Positions 33,833-44,009 are shown, counted from the stretch's first letter. The stretch is 64,000 bases of DNA from Rhodoferax sp. (GCA_029866205.1 JARWZT010000008.1:124001-188000), one strand, 5' to 3'. Numbers and translations: made by a program. The notes: generated by a model not told the origin, from the letters alone.

Positions 33833-36800
33833 ATGACCCTTCCCACGCTCTCCCCTGGTAAACGTTTTACGCTGCCGCGCCCGGTCGGATCCGCCGATGC
33901 CGTGTTGCTGGCCCAACTGGCCCAGCGTGACAAGGCCGCCGGACGGATGACCGCCATCGTCACCGCTGACGCCGCCGACGCCCAGCGCCTGATGGACGAG
34001 ATGGTGTTTTTTGCCCCCGAGCTGCGCTGCACCGTATTTCCGGACTGGGAAACCCTGCCCTACGACACCTTTTCACCCCACCAAGACCTGATCAGTGAGC
34101 GCTTGGCTACCTTGTGGCGCATCAGCCAGCGCGACAAGGACCAAGGCGCCGATGTGGTGCTGATGCCGGCCACCACCGCGCTGTACCGGCTCGCGCCCCC
34201 CGCGTTCCTGGCCGGCTACACCTTTGAGTTCACGGTACGGCAAAAGCTCAATGAGGCCAAACTCAAGGCGCAGCTCACACTGGCAGGCTACAGCCACGTC
34301 ACGCAGGTGGTCAGCCCCGGCGAATACGCGGTGCGCGGCGGTCTGATTGACTTGTTTCCCATGGGTTCGCTGGTGCCGTTCAGGGTCGACTTGTTTGACG
34401 ACGAGATCGACAGCATCCGCACTTTTGATCCCGACAGCCAGCGCAGCCTGTACCCGGTGCCCGAGGTGCGCTTGTTGCCCGGGCGCGAATTTCCGATGGA
34501 CGAGGCCGCACGGGCCAAGTTTCGCAGCCGCTGGCGCGAGCTTCTCGAAGGCGACCCGACCAAAAGCCGCATCTACAAAGACATGGGTGCAGGCGTGGCT
34601 ACGGCCGGTATTGAGTACTACCTGCCCCTGTTTTTTGACGAAACCGCGACCGTGTTTGACTACCTGGGTCCGCAGGCCACCGTGGTGCTGCATGGCGACC
34701 TGGAACCTTCGTTTCAGCGCTTTTGGCAGGACACCAAAGACCGCTACCGCCTGGTGCAAGGCGACCCGGAGCGCCCGGTGCTGCCGCCTGACGCCTTGTT
34801 TTTGGGCATTGAGCAGTTTTACGCCGCCGCCCGCGACTACGCCCAGCTTGCCATTCGACCGGTCGCCACCGAGCCGGGTGCCATCAGCGCCTACGCCGAA
34901 TTTGACGCGATGCCGGCCGTGGCCGCCGTACGCGGCGTGGAAGATCCGCTGTTGCAGCTCAAAAGCCACCTGACCAACACCGCACACCGCGTACTGGTGC
35001 TGGCCGAGAGCCAGGGGCGCCAGACCAGTTTGCTCGACTTTTTGCATGCCAGCCACCTGCGTCCGCCCACCTTTGACAGCCTGCAAGACTTTTTGTCCAG
35101 CACCGAACCGCTGGGAATCGCCACTGCCGCCCTGAACGTGGGCTTTCGCTGGCTGGAGCACGGCGTTGACTTGGTAACCGAGACCGAACTGTTTGCCGCT
35201 GGCCCCACCACGCGCCGGCGTAAAAAACAGGAACAGGTGAGCGATGTTGAAGCGCTGATCAAAGACCTGAGCGAACTCAAAGTGGGCGACCCGGTGGTGC
35301 ACTCGAGCCACGGGATTGGTCGCTACACCGGACTGGTACACCTCGACCTGGGCAACAAAAACGCCCAAGGCGAGCCCGAGCTGCAGGAGTTTTTGCACCT
35401 GGAATACGCGGACAAGGCCACTTTGTATGTGCCGGTGAGCCAGTTGCAACTCATTAGCCGCTACACCGGCGTGAGTGCCGACGAAGCACCCCTGCACCGC
35501 CTGGGCTCAGGCCAGTGGGAAAAAGCCAAGCGCCGCGCCGCCGAACAAGTGCGCGACGCCGCTGCCGAATTGCTCAACATCTATGCCCGGCGCGCCGCGC
35601 GTGAGGGCCACGCCTTTCGGTATTCGCCGAATGACTACGAGACCTTTGCCAACGACTTTGGTTTTGAAGAAACACCCGACCAGAAAGCGGCGATCCACGC
35701 GGTGATTCAGGACATGATCAGCCCGCGCCCCATGGACCGCCTGGTCTGTGGCGATGTGGGCTTTGGCAAAACCGAGGTCGCCTTGCGCGCCGCGTTTATC
35801 GCCATTACCGGCGGCAAGCAAGTGGCGCTGCTGGCGCCCACCACACTCTTGGCCGAACAGCACTACCAAACGCTGGTGGACCGCTTCGGCAAATGGCCGG
35901 TCAAGGTGGCAGAGATGAGCCGCTTTCGCAGTGGCAAAGAAATCACTGCTGCCCTCAAGGGCGTGGCCGACGGCACTATCGACATCGTGGTCGGCACGCA
36001 CAAGCTGCTCAGCCAGGACACACATTTCAAAAACCTGGGACTTTTGATCATTGATGAGGAACACCGGTTTGGCGTGCGCCACAAAGAGGCCATGAAAGCC
36101 TTGCGCGCTGAAGTGGACGTGCTCACCCTCACTGCCACGCCGATTCCCCGCACCCTGGGCATGGCCCTGGAGGGCCTGCGCGATCTGAGCGTGATCGCCA
36201 CCGCGCCGCAGCGCCGCCTGGCCATCAAAACTTTTGTGCGGACCGAGGGCAACGGCGTCATTCGCGAGGCGGTGCTGCGCGAGCTCAAGCGCGGCGGCCA
36301 GGTCTACTTTTTGCACAACGAGGTGGAAACCATTGAGAACCGGCGCGCCAAGCTCGAAGAACTGCTGCCCGAGGCCCGCATCGCCGTGGCCCACGGCCAA
36401 ATGCCGGAGCGGCAATTAGAGGCCGTGATGCGCGACTTTATTGCCCAGCGCTACAACCTGCTCTTGTGTTCCACGATTATTGAGACAGGTATTGACGTGC
36501 CCACCGCCAACACCATCGTGATGAGCCGCGCCGACAAGTTTGGCTTGGCGCAGCTGCACCAGTTGCGCGGGCGCGTGGGGCGCAGCCACCACCAGGCCTA
36601 TGCGTATTTGATGGTGCCTGATCTTGAGGGCCTGACCAAACAGGCCCAGCAGCGGCTGGACGCGATTCAACAAATGGAAGAACTCGGCAGCGGCTTTTAT
36701 CTGGCGATGCACGACCTGGAAATTCGGGGAGCGGGCGAAGTGTTGGGCGAGAACCAGAGCGGCAATATGCTCGAAGTGGGCTTTCAGCTTTACAACGAGA

Positions 36801-37351
36801 TGCTGTCCGAGGCGGTACGTTGCCTGAAGGCCGGTATCGAGCCCGATTTGCTCAGCCCGCTGAATGTGACCACGGAGATCAACCTGCACGCCCCGGCACT
36901 GTTGCCTGACGACTTTTGCGGCGACGTGCATTTGCGTCTGTCGTTTTACAAAAAGTTTGCCACTGCCAAAAACACCGAGCAAATCGACACGCTGCTCGAA
37001 GAAATTGTGGACCGCTTCGGCAAGCTCCCACCCCAGGCGCAAACCTTGGTGGATGTCCACCGTCTGCGCGTGATTGCCAAGCCCTACGGCGTGGTGAAGG
37101 TGGATGCGGCGCCGGGCGTGATCAGCATCACTTTCAAGAAAAATGCACCGATTGACCCGCTGAAGATCATCGCGCTCATCCAAAAGAACAAGCAGATCAA
37201 ACTGGTGGGCAACGAAAAGCTGCGCATTGAACGCGAGCTGCCTGAAGTGAAAGATCGCACGCAGATGGTGCGCGATATCTTGCGCAGCCTGGGTCAGCCG
37301 CTGCCCGAAGCGCCCGCTTCGCAACACCCCTTAACGCCGCTGCCCGCCTGA
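33833..37351 (+). CDS. mfd: Transcription-repair coupling factor
   Basis: A 1172-residue protein that frees stalled RNA polymerase and recruits UvrA. In order: a UvrB-like N-terminal module (1-350), the RNA polymerase interacting domain starting VGDPVVHSSHGIGRY (about residue 485), and the RecG-like motor with Walker A GDVGFGKTE, Walker B LLIIDEEHRFGVRHKE, TATPIPRTL, the QLRGRVGRS segment, and the C-terminal TRCF domain. Full family length (E. coli 1148). ATG at 33833; the frame is open 20 codons further upstream. serB follows after 45 bases. Confidence 0.97.
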   Translation: MTLPTLSPGKRFTLPRPVGSADAVLLAQLAQRDKAAGRMTAIVTADAADAQRLMDEMVFFAPELRCTVFPDWETLPYDTFSPHQDLISERLATLWRISQRDKDQGADVVLMPATTALYRLAPPAFLAGYTFEFTVRQKLNEAKLKAQLTLAGYSHVTQVVSPGEYAVRGGLIDLFPMGSLVPFRVDLFDDEIDSIRTFDPDSQRSLYPVPEVRLLPGREFPMDEAARAKFRSRWRELLEGDPTKSRIYKDMGAGVATAGIEYYLPLFFDETATVFDYLGPQATVVLHGDLEPSFQRFWQDTKDRYRLVQGDPERPVLPPDALFLGIEQFYAAARDYAQLAIRPVATEPGAISAYAEFDAMPAVAAVRGVEDPLLQLKSHLTNTAHRVLVLAESQGRQTSLLDFLHASHLRPPTFDSLQDFLSSTEPLGIATAALNVGFRWLEHGVDLVTETELFAAGPTTRRRKKQEQVSDVEALIKDLSELKVGDPVVHSSHGIGRYTGLVHLDLGNKNAQGEPELQEFLHLEYADKATLYVPVSQLQLISRYTGVSADEAPLHRLGSGQWEKAKRRAAEQVRDAAAELLNIYARRAAREGHAFRYSPNDYETFANDFGFEETPDQKAAIHAVIQDMISPRPMDRLVCGDVGFGKTEVALRAAFIAITGGKQVALLAPTTLLAEQHYQTLVDRFGKWPVKVAEMSRFRSGKEITAALKGVADGTIDIVVGTHKLLSQDTHFKNLGLLIIDEEHRFGVRHKEAMKALRAEVDVLTLTATPIPRTLGMALEGLRDLSVIATAPQRRLAIKTFVRTEGNGVIREAVLRELKRGGQVYFLHNEVETIENRRAKLEELLPEARIAVAHGQMPERQLEAVMRDFIAQRYNLLLCSTIIETGIDVPTANTIVMSRADKFGLAQLHQLRGRVGRSHHQAYAYLMVPDLEGLTKQAQQRLDAIQQMEELGSGFYLAMHDLEIRGAGEVLGENQSGNMLEVGFQLYNEMLSEAVRCLKAGIEPDLLSPLNVTTEINLHAPALLPDDFCGDVHLRLSFYKKFATAKNTEQIDTLLEEIVDRFGKLPPQAQTLVDVHRLRVIAKPYGVVKVDAAPGVISITFKKNAPIDPLKIIALIQKNKQIKLVGNEKLRIERELPEVKDRTQMVRDILRSLGQPLPEAPASQHPLTPLPA

Positions 37352-37396
37352 AGCGCGGACCTGCTCGAACCACGCGACCACACGATCACGAACGCC

Positions 37397-38107
37397 ATGC
37401 ACACATTCACTTCCGCCCCCGGCCTGGTGCTCCAGGGCTTTGCTCCGCCGCTGCGCCTGTCAGACTTCAAACTGATCGCCTTTGATATGGACTCCACCCT
37501 GATCAACATCGAGTGCGTGGACGAAATCGCCGATGCTGCCGGACGCAAAGCCGAAGTGGCAGCCATCACCGAGGCTGCCATGCGCGGCGAGATTGCCGAC
37601 TACAAGGAAAGCCTGCGCCAACGCGTGCACCTGCTGACCGGGGTCACGGTGGGCCATGTGCAGCAGGTGCTGGACCACCGACTGCAACTCAACCCGGGCG
37701 CAGCAGACCTGGTGCACGCCTGCCAGACGGCGGGCCTGAAGACGCTTTTGGTGAGCGGAGGCTTCACGTTTTTTACCGACCATGTACGCGACCGCCTGCG
37801 CATCGACTGGACGCGCTCCAACGTGCTTGAAGTCTCCAACGGCCTGCTCACCGGGCGCATGGTGGACCAGCCTTGGGGCGACATTTGTGATGGCGAAGAA
37901 AAGCGCAACACCTTGCTGCAAACCTGCGCCCAGATGGGCATCAACCCGGCGCAGGCGATTGCCATGGGCGATGGCGCCAACGATTTACCCATGATGGGCG
38001 CCGCCGGTCTGTCGGTGGCCTACCACGCCAAACCAGCGGTGCGCGCGCAGGCCATGGTGGCAATCAACGAAGGCGGGCTGGACCGGCTGCTCGAAGTGCT
38101 GGTCTAA
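37397..38107 (+). CDS. serB: Phosphoserine phosphatase
   Basis: A 236-residue HAD-family phosphatase that makes serine from phosphoserine. The DxDxT motif is FDMDSTLINIECVDE, motif II LLVSGGFTFFTDH, and motif IV AIAMGDGANDLPMMGAAG. It has a short N-terminus without the ACT-type domain of longer SerB forms. It follows mfd by 45 bases and may share its transcript. Convergent with the DUF3820 gene. Confidence 0.95.
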   Translation: MHTFTSAPGLVLQGFAPPLRLSDFKLIAFDMDSTLINIECVDEIADAAGRKAEVAAITEAAMRGEIADYKESLRQRVHLLTGVTVGHVQQVLDHRLQLNPGAADLVHACQTAGLKTLLVSGGFTFFTDHVRDRLRIDWTRSNVLEVSNGLLTGRMVDQPWGDICDGEEKRNTLLQTCAQMGINPAQAIAMGDGANDLPMMGAAGLSVAYHAKPAVRAQAMVAINEGGLDRLLEVLV

Positions 38108-38135
38108 GACCCGCAAGGCGCGGGCGCAGACCCCA

Positions 38136-38381
38136 TCAGCGCAGCGCGTTCTTGCGCACCGAGGCGCGCGGGCGGCTGCGCAAGGGCGTGAGCAACTCCG
38201 ACAGGCCGTTGTGGTCAATCTCTTGCATGAGCTGCAACAGGCGGCCAATCTCGCCCTTGGGAAAGCCTTCGCGGGCAAACCAGTTCAGGTAGTTGCCGGG
38301 CAAATCGGCTATCAGTACGCCCTTGTGCTTGCCAAAAGGCATGGGCAGGGTCACCAGGCGCTCCAGGTCTTCGGGGCTCAT
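38136..38381 (-). CDS. DUF3820 family small protein
   Basis: An 81-residue protein with the conserved core MPFGKHKGVLIADLPGNYLNWF, which is the DUF3820 signature, then a basic C-terminal tail RSRPRASVRKNALR. Related proteins are annotated as putative quorum-sensing regulated virulence factors; the function is unknown. It lies ten bases after the phoD stop, probably in the same transcript. Confidence 0.85.
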   Translation of the reverse strand: MSPEDLERLVTLPMPFGKHKGVLIADLPGNYLNWFAREGFPKGEIGRLLQLMQEIDHNGLSELLTPLRSRPRASVRKNALR

Positions 38382-38390
38382 GGCGCAGAC

Positions 38391-39968
38391 CTACGCTGGC
38401 AGCACTTCGGCACGACCGGCCTCCACGGCAAAGGCGGCCAGGGTGCTGACCGTGCTGTCCTGGCGTTGCACGTCATCCAGCACGCGCAAGCGAACAGTCA
38501 ACTGACCAGGGGTGAAATCGGCCAAGCCGTAACCCCGGTACTGCGCGTTGGCGTAAATGAAATGCGGGTTTTCTTGTAGCAGCGCGGCGCTGGGATCCGT
38601 TTTGCCCGATTTGGAGGTAATGCTGGTGCCACAAAACTCGACTCCCACTTTTTTGCTGCCGGGGCGTGCGTAATCGGCAAGTACATGGCCCACCCAGTTT
38701 TCGTGTACGTCGCCGCCCAGCACCACCGGGTTGGCCACGCCGGGCTGCTGCAGCGCGGTGGTCAGCCGGGTGCGGGCAGCACTGTAGCCATCCCAGCCGT
38801 CGTTCCAGAACTTTTGCGCCGGCCCGAGCGCAAAGTCGCGCGGGCCCAGCAGGCTTTGCTGGCCCAACACGTTCCAGCGCGCGCCGCCTGCTGCTGCCGA
38901 CGCCAACGCGCCAGAAAGCCATTTTTCTTGGGCACCACCCAGCAGGCTGCGGGTGGGGTCGTTCCAGACCGCGCAGGTTTCGGGGCGCACGATGGAAGAG
39001 CCTGTTTTGCCCTCGGGGTTGCAGGCCTGTGGATCTTTGTACTGGCGGGCGTCCAGCAAATACAGCTGGGCCAAATTGCCATAGGCGAGCTGCCCGTACA
39101 GCCGCAGCTCCGCGCCTTGAGCCAGACCGCCCATGGCTTGCGTCAGCACGCTGGCGCGCAAGGGCATGTTCTCGTAATACGCCTGGTAAGCGGCGGCGCG
39201 GCGCGCGACAAAGTCTGGCGCGCTGACCAAGCCGTCGCCGGACTGCAAACCGGCGTAGTCGTTTTGCACTTCGTGGTCGTCCCAGGTCATGATCCAAGGG
39301 CAGGCCGCATGCATGGCCTGCAGGTCGGGGTCGCTCTTGTAGAGCGCGTAGCGGGCGCGGTAGTCGTCCAGCGTGAGTACCCAGCCACCGCCGGGCTTGC
39401 GCAATTTGCTGCTGGTGCCAGGGTATTCGTAAATGTAGTCCCCCAAGAACAGCACCAGATCGGGCGCGTCGGCGCACATGTGGCGCCAGGCGCTGAAATA
39501 GCCGTCCTCCCACTTTTGGCACGAGGCATAGGCCAGACGCAACTTCGTTGCCGCGCTACCCGGCGCGGGCAAGGTGCGGGTTTGGCCGGTGGCGCTCGCA
39601 GCGTCACCCAGCAAAAAGCGGTAGTGGTAGCCGCGCGCGCTTTCCAGTCCGGCCACCTCCACATGCACCGACCAGCCCAACGCGGCAGTGGCCAGGCTTT
39701 GGCCGCGCTGCACCACGCGGGCAAACTGCGCGTCGTGCGCCAGCTCCCAGCGCACAGCAGCGGTGCCATCCGCCGCGGGACGTAGGGCCTTGGGGTCCAG
39801 GCGCGTCCACAACACAACACCCTCGGCTGTGGGTGAGCCGCTGGCCACACCGCAATAAAAGGGGTCGTCCAGCGTGCGGGTCTGGCTCCAGACACTGCGT
39901 GGCAGCCAGAGTGCACCGCTGGCCGCCGTGGCCCAGCGCAACCATTGGCGGCGGTCTGGCGACATCAT
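38391..39968 (-). CDS. phoD: PhoD-family alkaline phosphatase, Tat-exported
   Basis: A 525-residue metallophosphoesterase of the PhoD type. The twin-arginine signal reads SPDRRQWLRWATAASG; the mature domain starts with an Ig-like part (DPFYCGVASGSPTAEGVVLWTRLDP) followed by the catalytic core with FLGDYIYEY, WDDHEVQNDY and VVLGGDVHENWVGH. It releases phosphate from phosphoesters outside the inner membrane, using Fe/Ca as cofactor. Its start overlaps the yoaK stop by four bases (ATGA). Confidence 0.93.
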   Translation of the reverse strand: MMSPDRRQWLRWATAASGALWLPRSVWSQTRTLDDPFYCGVASGSPTAEGVVLWTRLDPKALRPAADGTAAVRWELAHDAQFARVVQRGQSLATAALGWSVHVEVAGLESARGYHYRFLLGDAASATGQTRTLPAPGSAATKLRLAYASCQKWEDGYFSAWRHMCADAPDLVLFLGDYIYEYPGTSSKLRKPGGGWVLTLDDYRARYALYKSDPDLQAMHAACPWIMTWDDHEVQNDYAGLQSGDGLVSAPDFVARRAAAYQAYYENMPLRASVLTQAMGGLAQGAELRLYGQLAYGNLAQLYLLDARQYKDPQACNPEGKTGSSIVRPETCAVWNDPTRSLLGGAQEKWLSGALASAAAGGARWNVLGQQSLLGPRDFALGPAQKFWNDGWDGYSAARTRLTTALQQPGVANPVVLGGDVHENWVGHVLADYARPGSKKVGVEFCGTSITSKSGKTDPSAALLQENPHFIYANAQYRGYGLADFTPGQLTVRLRVLDDVQRQDSTVSTLAAFAVEAGRAEVLPA

Positions 39969-40717
39969 GGTTGGGTCCGAAGGCGCAGGCGCCAGGCCTG
40001 AAAGTCAAACCACACCGGCCGCACCACCAGTGCCACCAACACCAGGGACAGTGGCACCGTGGCGACATAGCCCACCGCCTTGAAACCCCAGGCACCGGTC
40101 AGCGCGCCCAGCACAAAGCTCGTCAGCAGCTTGAAGTGGTTGCCCATCTTGCTGCGGTTGGCGCGCACCTTCTTGGCGTTTGGAAAACTCCGGTTGACGT
40201 AAATCAAATTACCCAACTCGATCCCCAAGTCGGTGACCAAGCCGGTAATGTGCGTGGTGCGGATCTCGGCGTTAGAGCGCTTGGTGATCAGCGCGTTTTG
40301 CAGCCCCATGATGAAGCACAAGAGCACCACCGCATAAGGTACCAACGCCACACTGCGCGCGTCAATGGCCGCGCCAAATAGGCCAAACACCAACAACAGC
40401 AGGGCTTCAACCAGAAGCGGGCGGCTGTAAGCGCTGCGCAGATTGCGCCGCAGTGCCCATCGCACCATCAGCGCCGTGGTCATGGCGCCGCCCACAAAGG
40501 CCAGCAGGCCCCACAGGCCGATCCAGACTGCCAGCCATTTTCCCAGCACTGCGTTGTCGGCCATGGACGAGACCACGCCACTCATGTGCGAGGTGTACAT
40601 ACCGACCGCCAAAAATCCCCCGGCGTTGATCGCGCCAGCCACAAAACACAGCACCGCGCCCAGCTCCACGTGGGACAGCACCCGCCCCTCTGAATCTGCG
40701 CTGGGCGCGCCCGTCAC
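39965..40717 (-). CDS. YoaK family membrane protein (DUF1275)
   Basis: A 250-residue membrane protein with about six helices and the DUF1275 signature GAINAGGFLAVGMYTSHMSG, followed by CFIMGLQNALITKRSNAEIRTTHITGLVTDLG. The family is widespread but uncharacterised; a transport or membrane-stress function is assumed. Overlaps the phoD start and the aminotransferase stop, each by four bases, making a tight three-gene operon. Confidence 0.88.
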   Translation of the reverse strand: MTGAPSADSEGRVLSHVELGAVLCFVAGAINAGGFLAVGMYTSHMSGVVSSMADNAVLGKWLAVWIGLWGLLAFVGGAMTTALMVRWALRRNLRSAYSRPLLVEALLLLVFGLFGAAIDARSVALVPYAVVLLCFIMGLQNALITKRSNAEIRTTHITGLVTDLGIELGNLIYVNRSFPNAKKVRANRSKMGNHFKLLTSFVLGALTGAWGFKAVGYVATVPLSLVLVALVVRPVWFDFQAWRLRLRTQP

Positions 40718-41907
40718 AGGGCCGCGCCCAGACGGGCAATGCCTTCTTCAATCTTGGCCACGTCGGCGGTGGCAAAGCTCAGGCGCAGGGTGGCCGGGTC
40801 CGGGTCGTGGGGATAAAACGGCGCGCCTGGCACAAAGGCCACCAATTGCTCAATGGCGCGCTTGGCAAATTCGGCCGCGTTGGCCGGGCCGCCATGGGCG
40901 CCAGTCAGCCGCGCCCAAAAGAACATGCCGCCCTGCGGCGCGTCAAACGCAATCGCCTCGCCCAGCGTGCTTTTCAGGCTGGCGGCCATGACGCGGGCGC
41001 GTTCGGCATAAGTGCGGCGCACGGCCCCCAGCGCGGCGTCCAAGCGCCCCAGCGTGAGGTAATGCGCGCCAATGGCTTGGGTCAGGTTGCTGGTATGGGC
41101 ATCGCTGAACTGCTTGCACATAGTGGCGCGCGCCAGCAACTCAGGCGGCGCAATCATCCAGCCCACGCGCAGGCCCGGGCTCAATATTTTGCTCAGGCTG
41201 CCGCAGTGCACCAGGTACTCGCGGCTGCCCGGCACCTGATCGCTCAGCGCCAGCAGGCTGGGCGGGGGTGCCTGGTCAAAGTAGAGCTCGCCGTAGGGGT
41301 CGTCTTCCACGATCAGGGTGTGGGTGCGCGCAGCGATTTCGAGCACCTTCAAGCGCCGCTCCAAGCTCAGGGTTGCACCGCTGGGGTTGCCGAAGGTCGG
41401 AATCAGGTACACCAGCTTGGGTTGGTGCTCGGCGATCAGTTGCTCGAGCCGGCCCACGTCCACCCCGTTGGCGTCAATGGGCGCGCCAATCAAATGCGCG
41501 CCGTACAGGCGAAAGCACTGAATGGTGGCCAAAAACGTGGGCGCTTCCACAATCACCTTGTCGCCGGGCGAGATCATGGTCTTGCCAATCAGGTCCAGCG
41601 CCTGCTGGCTGCCAGTGGTGACGATCAGGCCGTCAGGCGCGACCTGGGCACCCTTGCCCGCCATAAAGTGGCTGACCTGCTCGCGCAGCGGACCCCAGCC
41701 TTCGGTGGCGCCATATTGCAGCACCGGACCGGGGTTATTGGAGAGCACGGCCTCCGATGACATCTTGAGGCCCTCAACGTCGAACAGCGCCGGGTCGGGA
41801 AAGCCCCCGGCAAAGCTGATGATGCCGGGCTTGCCCAGCAGCTTGAACAGCTCGCGGATGGCAGAGGTTTCGATGTTTTGCAGGCGGTCGGCGAAGTGCA
41901 AGGGCAT
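40714..41907 (-). CDS. PLP-dependent aminotransferase, class I/II (LysN/2-aminoadipate type)
   Basis: A 397-residue fold type I aminotransferase. The N-terminus has ISFAGGFPDPALFDVEG, the core YGATEGWGPLRE and TTGSQQALDLIGK; PLP Lys lies in CGSLSKILSPGLRVGW. The combination is typical of the MocR-like enzymatic family (2-aminoadipate, aromatic or valine-pyruvate aminotransferases). It has no DNA-binding domain. Substrate is uncertain. First gene of the unit with yoaK and phoD, divergent from nth. Confidence 0.88.
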   Translation of the reverse strand: MPLHFADRLQNIETSAIRELFKLLGKPGIISFAGGFPDPALFDVEGLKMSSEAVLSNNPGPVLQYGATEGWGPLREQVSHFMAGKGAQVAPDGLIVTTGSQQALDLIGKTMISPGDKVIVEAPTFLATIQCFRLYGAHLIGAPIDANGVDVGRLEQLIAEHQPKLVYLIPTFGNPSGATLSLERRLKVLEIAARTHTLIVEDDPYGELYFDQAPPPSLLALSDQVPGSREYLVHCGSLSKILSPGLRVGWMIAPPELLARATMCKQFSDAHTSNLTQAIGAHYLTLGRLDAALGAVRRTYAERARVMAASLKSTLGEAIAFDAPQGGMFFWARLTGAHGGPANAAEFAKRAIEQLVAFVPGAPFYPHDPDPATLRLSFATADVAKIEEGIARLGAAL

Positions 41908-41977
41908 GGTGTATCTTGTCCGTGTGGTTTTGCCGCTATTGTCTACTTTTCAAACCGCCCGCCAAACCGCCCACGCT

Positions 41978-42607
41978 ATGAACGCCACCCAAATCGAGAC
42001 CTTTTTTGCCACCCTGCAGGCGGCCAATCCGCACCCCCAAACCGAGCTGCACTACGCCAGCGTGTTTGAACTACTGGCCGCTGTGCTGCTTTCCGCCCAG
42101 GCTACCGACGTGGGCGTTAACAAGGCCACACGCGGGCTGTTTGCCGTGGCCAACACGCCGCAAAAAATCATCGCACTCGGGCTGGACGGCCTGGAGACGC
42201 AAATCAAAACCATCGGCCTTTTCCGCAGCAAAGCGCGCCATTTGATGCAGACCTGCGAAATCTTGGTGGCGCAGCATGGCGGCGTGGTGCCGCACACCCG
42301 CGAAGCGCTCGAAGCCCTGCCCGGCGTGGGCCGCAAGACCGCCAATGTGGTGCTCAACGTGGCCTTTGGCGAGCCCACCATGGCAGTCGACACCCACCTG
42401 TTCCGCCTGGGCAACCGCACCGGCTTGGCACCCGGAAAAACGCCGCTGGCCGTCGAGCTCAAACTGCTCAAGCGCATCCCGAAAAAATACCTGGTGGACG
42501 CCCACCACTGGCTCATCTTGCACGGCCGCTATGTGTGCAAGGCTCGCACGCCCGAGTGCGGGAACTGTGCGGTGGCAGGGGTTTGTGGGTTCAAGGGGAA
42601 GGAGTAA
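41978..42607 (+). CDS. nth: Endonuclease III
   Basis: A 209-residue DNA glycosylase/AP lyase for oxidised pyrimidines. It contains the helix-hairpin-helix LPGVGRKTANVVLNVA with catalytic Lys, the catalytic Asp in MAVDTHLFRLGNRTGL, and a C-terminal 4Fe-4S loop C-x6-C-x2-C-x5-C in CKARTPECGNCAVAGVC. ATG at 41978 gives the normal length; the frame is open upstream over the divergent gene's promoter. Confidence 0.96.
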   Translation: MNATQIETFFATLQAANPHPQTELHYASVFELLAAVLLSAQATDVGVNKATRGLFAVANTPQKIIALGLDGLETQIKTIGLFRSKARHLMQTCEILVAQHGGVVPHTREALEALPGVGRKTANVVLNVAFGEPTMAVDTHLFRLGNRTGLAPGKTPLAVELKLLKRIPKKYLVDAHHWLILHGRYVCKARTPECGNCAVAGVCGFKGKE

Positions 42608-42985
42608 AACTGGGGGCCATTTTCAAGAAGGCACGCGAGCCGCATGACGGCATGGCACTCACCTCCGTTCGTGTCCCCCGGCCTGCGGCCTCCTCCTTTA
42701 CCTCACTGCGCTGAGCGCCATGCCGTCCTGCGTCTGCAAGTGTTGCTGGCGGGAAAACAGGAATTCAAGACTGGCTTACCCACAACGCAGGCTGCCGTGG
42801 GTAATGGGGTGGATGGTGCAGCGAAATAAAGGAGGAGAACCGGGCCTAGCCCGGTTCGGGGGACATTCGCGGAACCATCTTCCCCGTTGCCCTCGGCGTA
42901 CACAAGCCTCGCGCGCACCATGCTCCACGCACAAGTCCCTCGTCCGCCACAGCCCCCACACAGAGCACTTGCCACGGCAGAAGCC
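42608..42985. other. Gene-poor intergenic stretch with one hairpin
   Basis: No convincing gene is seen in these 378 bases between nth and the convergent nnrD end. A perfect 8-base inverted repeat, AACCGGGC-CTA-GCCCGGTT, lies at 42838-42856, but with no T-tract. Weak ORFs here lack ribosome binding sites and are poorly protein-like. Confidence 0.6.
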
Positions 42986-43858
42986 CTATTCCTGCGCCCC
43001 CAGCAACTCCCCAACCACCTGCGCAATCGAATCAATCAGCGCAGTGGTCGTCAGCGGCCCACCGCCTGAGGCTTTATCCGCCGCACGGGCGTGGATATAG
43101 GCGCCCGTGGCGGCCAACTGCGCCATCAGTGCCAGTTGGTTGGCCAGTTCTTGGTGCCACGTAGCCACCAGCGCGCCCACGATGCCGGCCAACACATCCC
43201 CCGTGCCCGCCGTGGCCAGCCAAGGCGTGGACGGCGCCAAGGTGATGCAAACGCCATCGCCCGCCACCACGGTATGTGCGCCTTTGAGCAAGACGGTCAC
43301 ACCCAAGGTCTGCTGCGCCAGGGCGGCCCAATGCAGCGGATCGGCAGCAATGGCTCGGTGCGACACCGGCACGCCGCGCACGCTCAGCAGCGTGGCCAGT
43401 TCGCCGGCGTGCGGGGTAATGAGCGTGGGCGCGCGCAGGGTGCCTGCCAAGTGCAGAGCACCTGCGTCGAGCACTGTGGGCGCGGCCTGGGCCCGCGTGG
43501 CGGTCATCTGGCGGTGGCGCAGCCAGTCGCTCCACGACCCGCCCCCGGCGGGCGCCACGCCCGAACCCAGCAGCCATGCATGCACCTTGCCAGGAGCCAC
43601 CACCACCTCGGGGCTGCGTTGCAGCACCAGCTTGGCCAAATCCGCGTGCGCGGCATCCGGATAAAAACGCACCATACCAAGCCCAGTAGCCAGCGCGGCG
43701 GCCGTGGTCAGCACGGCGGCACCGGGGTAGCGACGCGAACCGGTCACAACGCCGAGCACACCGCGGGTGTATTTGTGGTCGTGCGCCGTGGGCAAGCGGA
43801 TACAGGCGCGGGCCTCGGCGGCGGTCCAGGGGGTCTGGGGTGGGGTAGATTGCGTCAT
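42986..43858 (-). CDS. nnrD: ADP/ATP-dependent NAD(P)H-hydrate dehydratase (YjeF C-terminal type)
   Basis: A 290-residue ribokinase-fold enzyme repairing hydrated NAD(P)H. It shows YTRGVLGVVTGSRRYPGAAVLTTAAA, PTLITPHAGELATLL, VLLKGAHTVVAGDG and the terminal WLATAGTGDVLAGIVGAL. The epimerase half (NnrE) is not fused. ATG at 43858 is used; the frame is open further upstream without homology. Same strand as the cobalamin unit, 151 bases after the CobC stop. Confidence 0.9.
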   Translation of the reverse strand: MTQSTPPQTPWTAAEARACIRLPTAHDHKYTRGVLGVVTGSRRYPGAAVLTTAAALATGLGMVRFYPDAAHADLAKLVLQRSPEVVVAPGKVHAWLLGSGVAPAGGGSWSDWLRHRQMTATRAQAAPTVLDAGALHLAGTLRAPTLITPHAGELATLLSVRGVPVSHRAIAADPLHWAALAQQTLGVTVLLKGAHTVVAGDGVCITLAPSTPWLATAGTGDVLAGIVGALVATWHQELANQLALMAQLAATGAYIHARAADKASGGGPLTTTALIDSIAQVVGELLGAQE

Positions 43859-44009
43859 AAGGGCGGGTGCCAACGGTTGAACACCATCGTCGGCAGCTTG
43901 AGGAGCATCATTGTGCGACCTAAATCTGTCAGCGTGCCCGAGGGCTTTGTGCGCCAGGCCAAAACGCGTTGCGCACGGCACACAACTCCGCCTGCTTGCG
44001 GGGCGTAGC

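Noticed and set aside
34073..35497. 474-residue minus-strand ORF inside mfd
   Set aside because: Antisense shadow with no recognisable domain.
42838..42856. Inverted repeat as a terminator after nth
   Set aside because: Good stem but no T-tract, and too far from the gene end.
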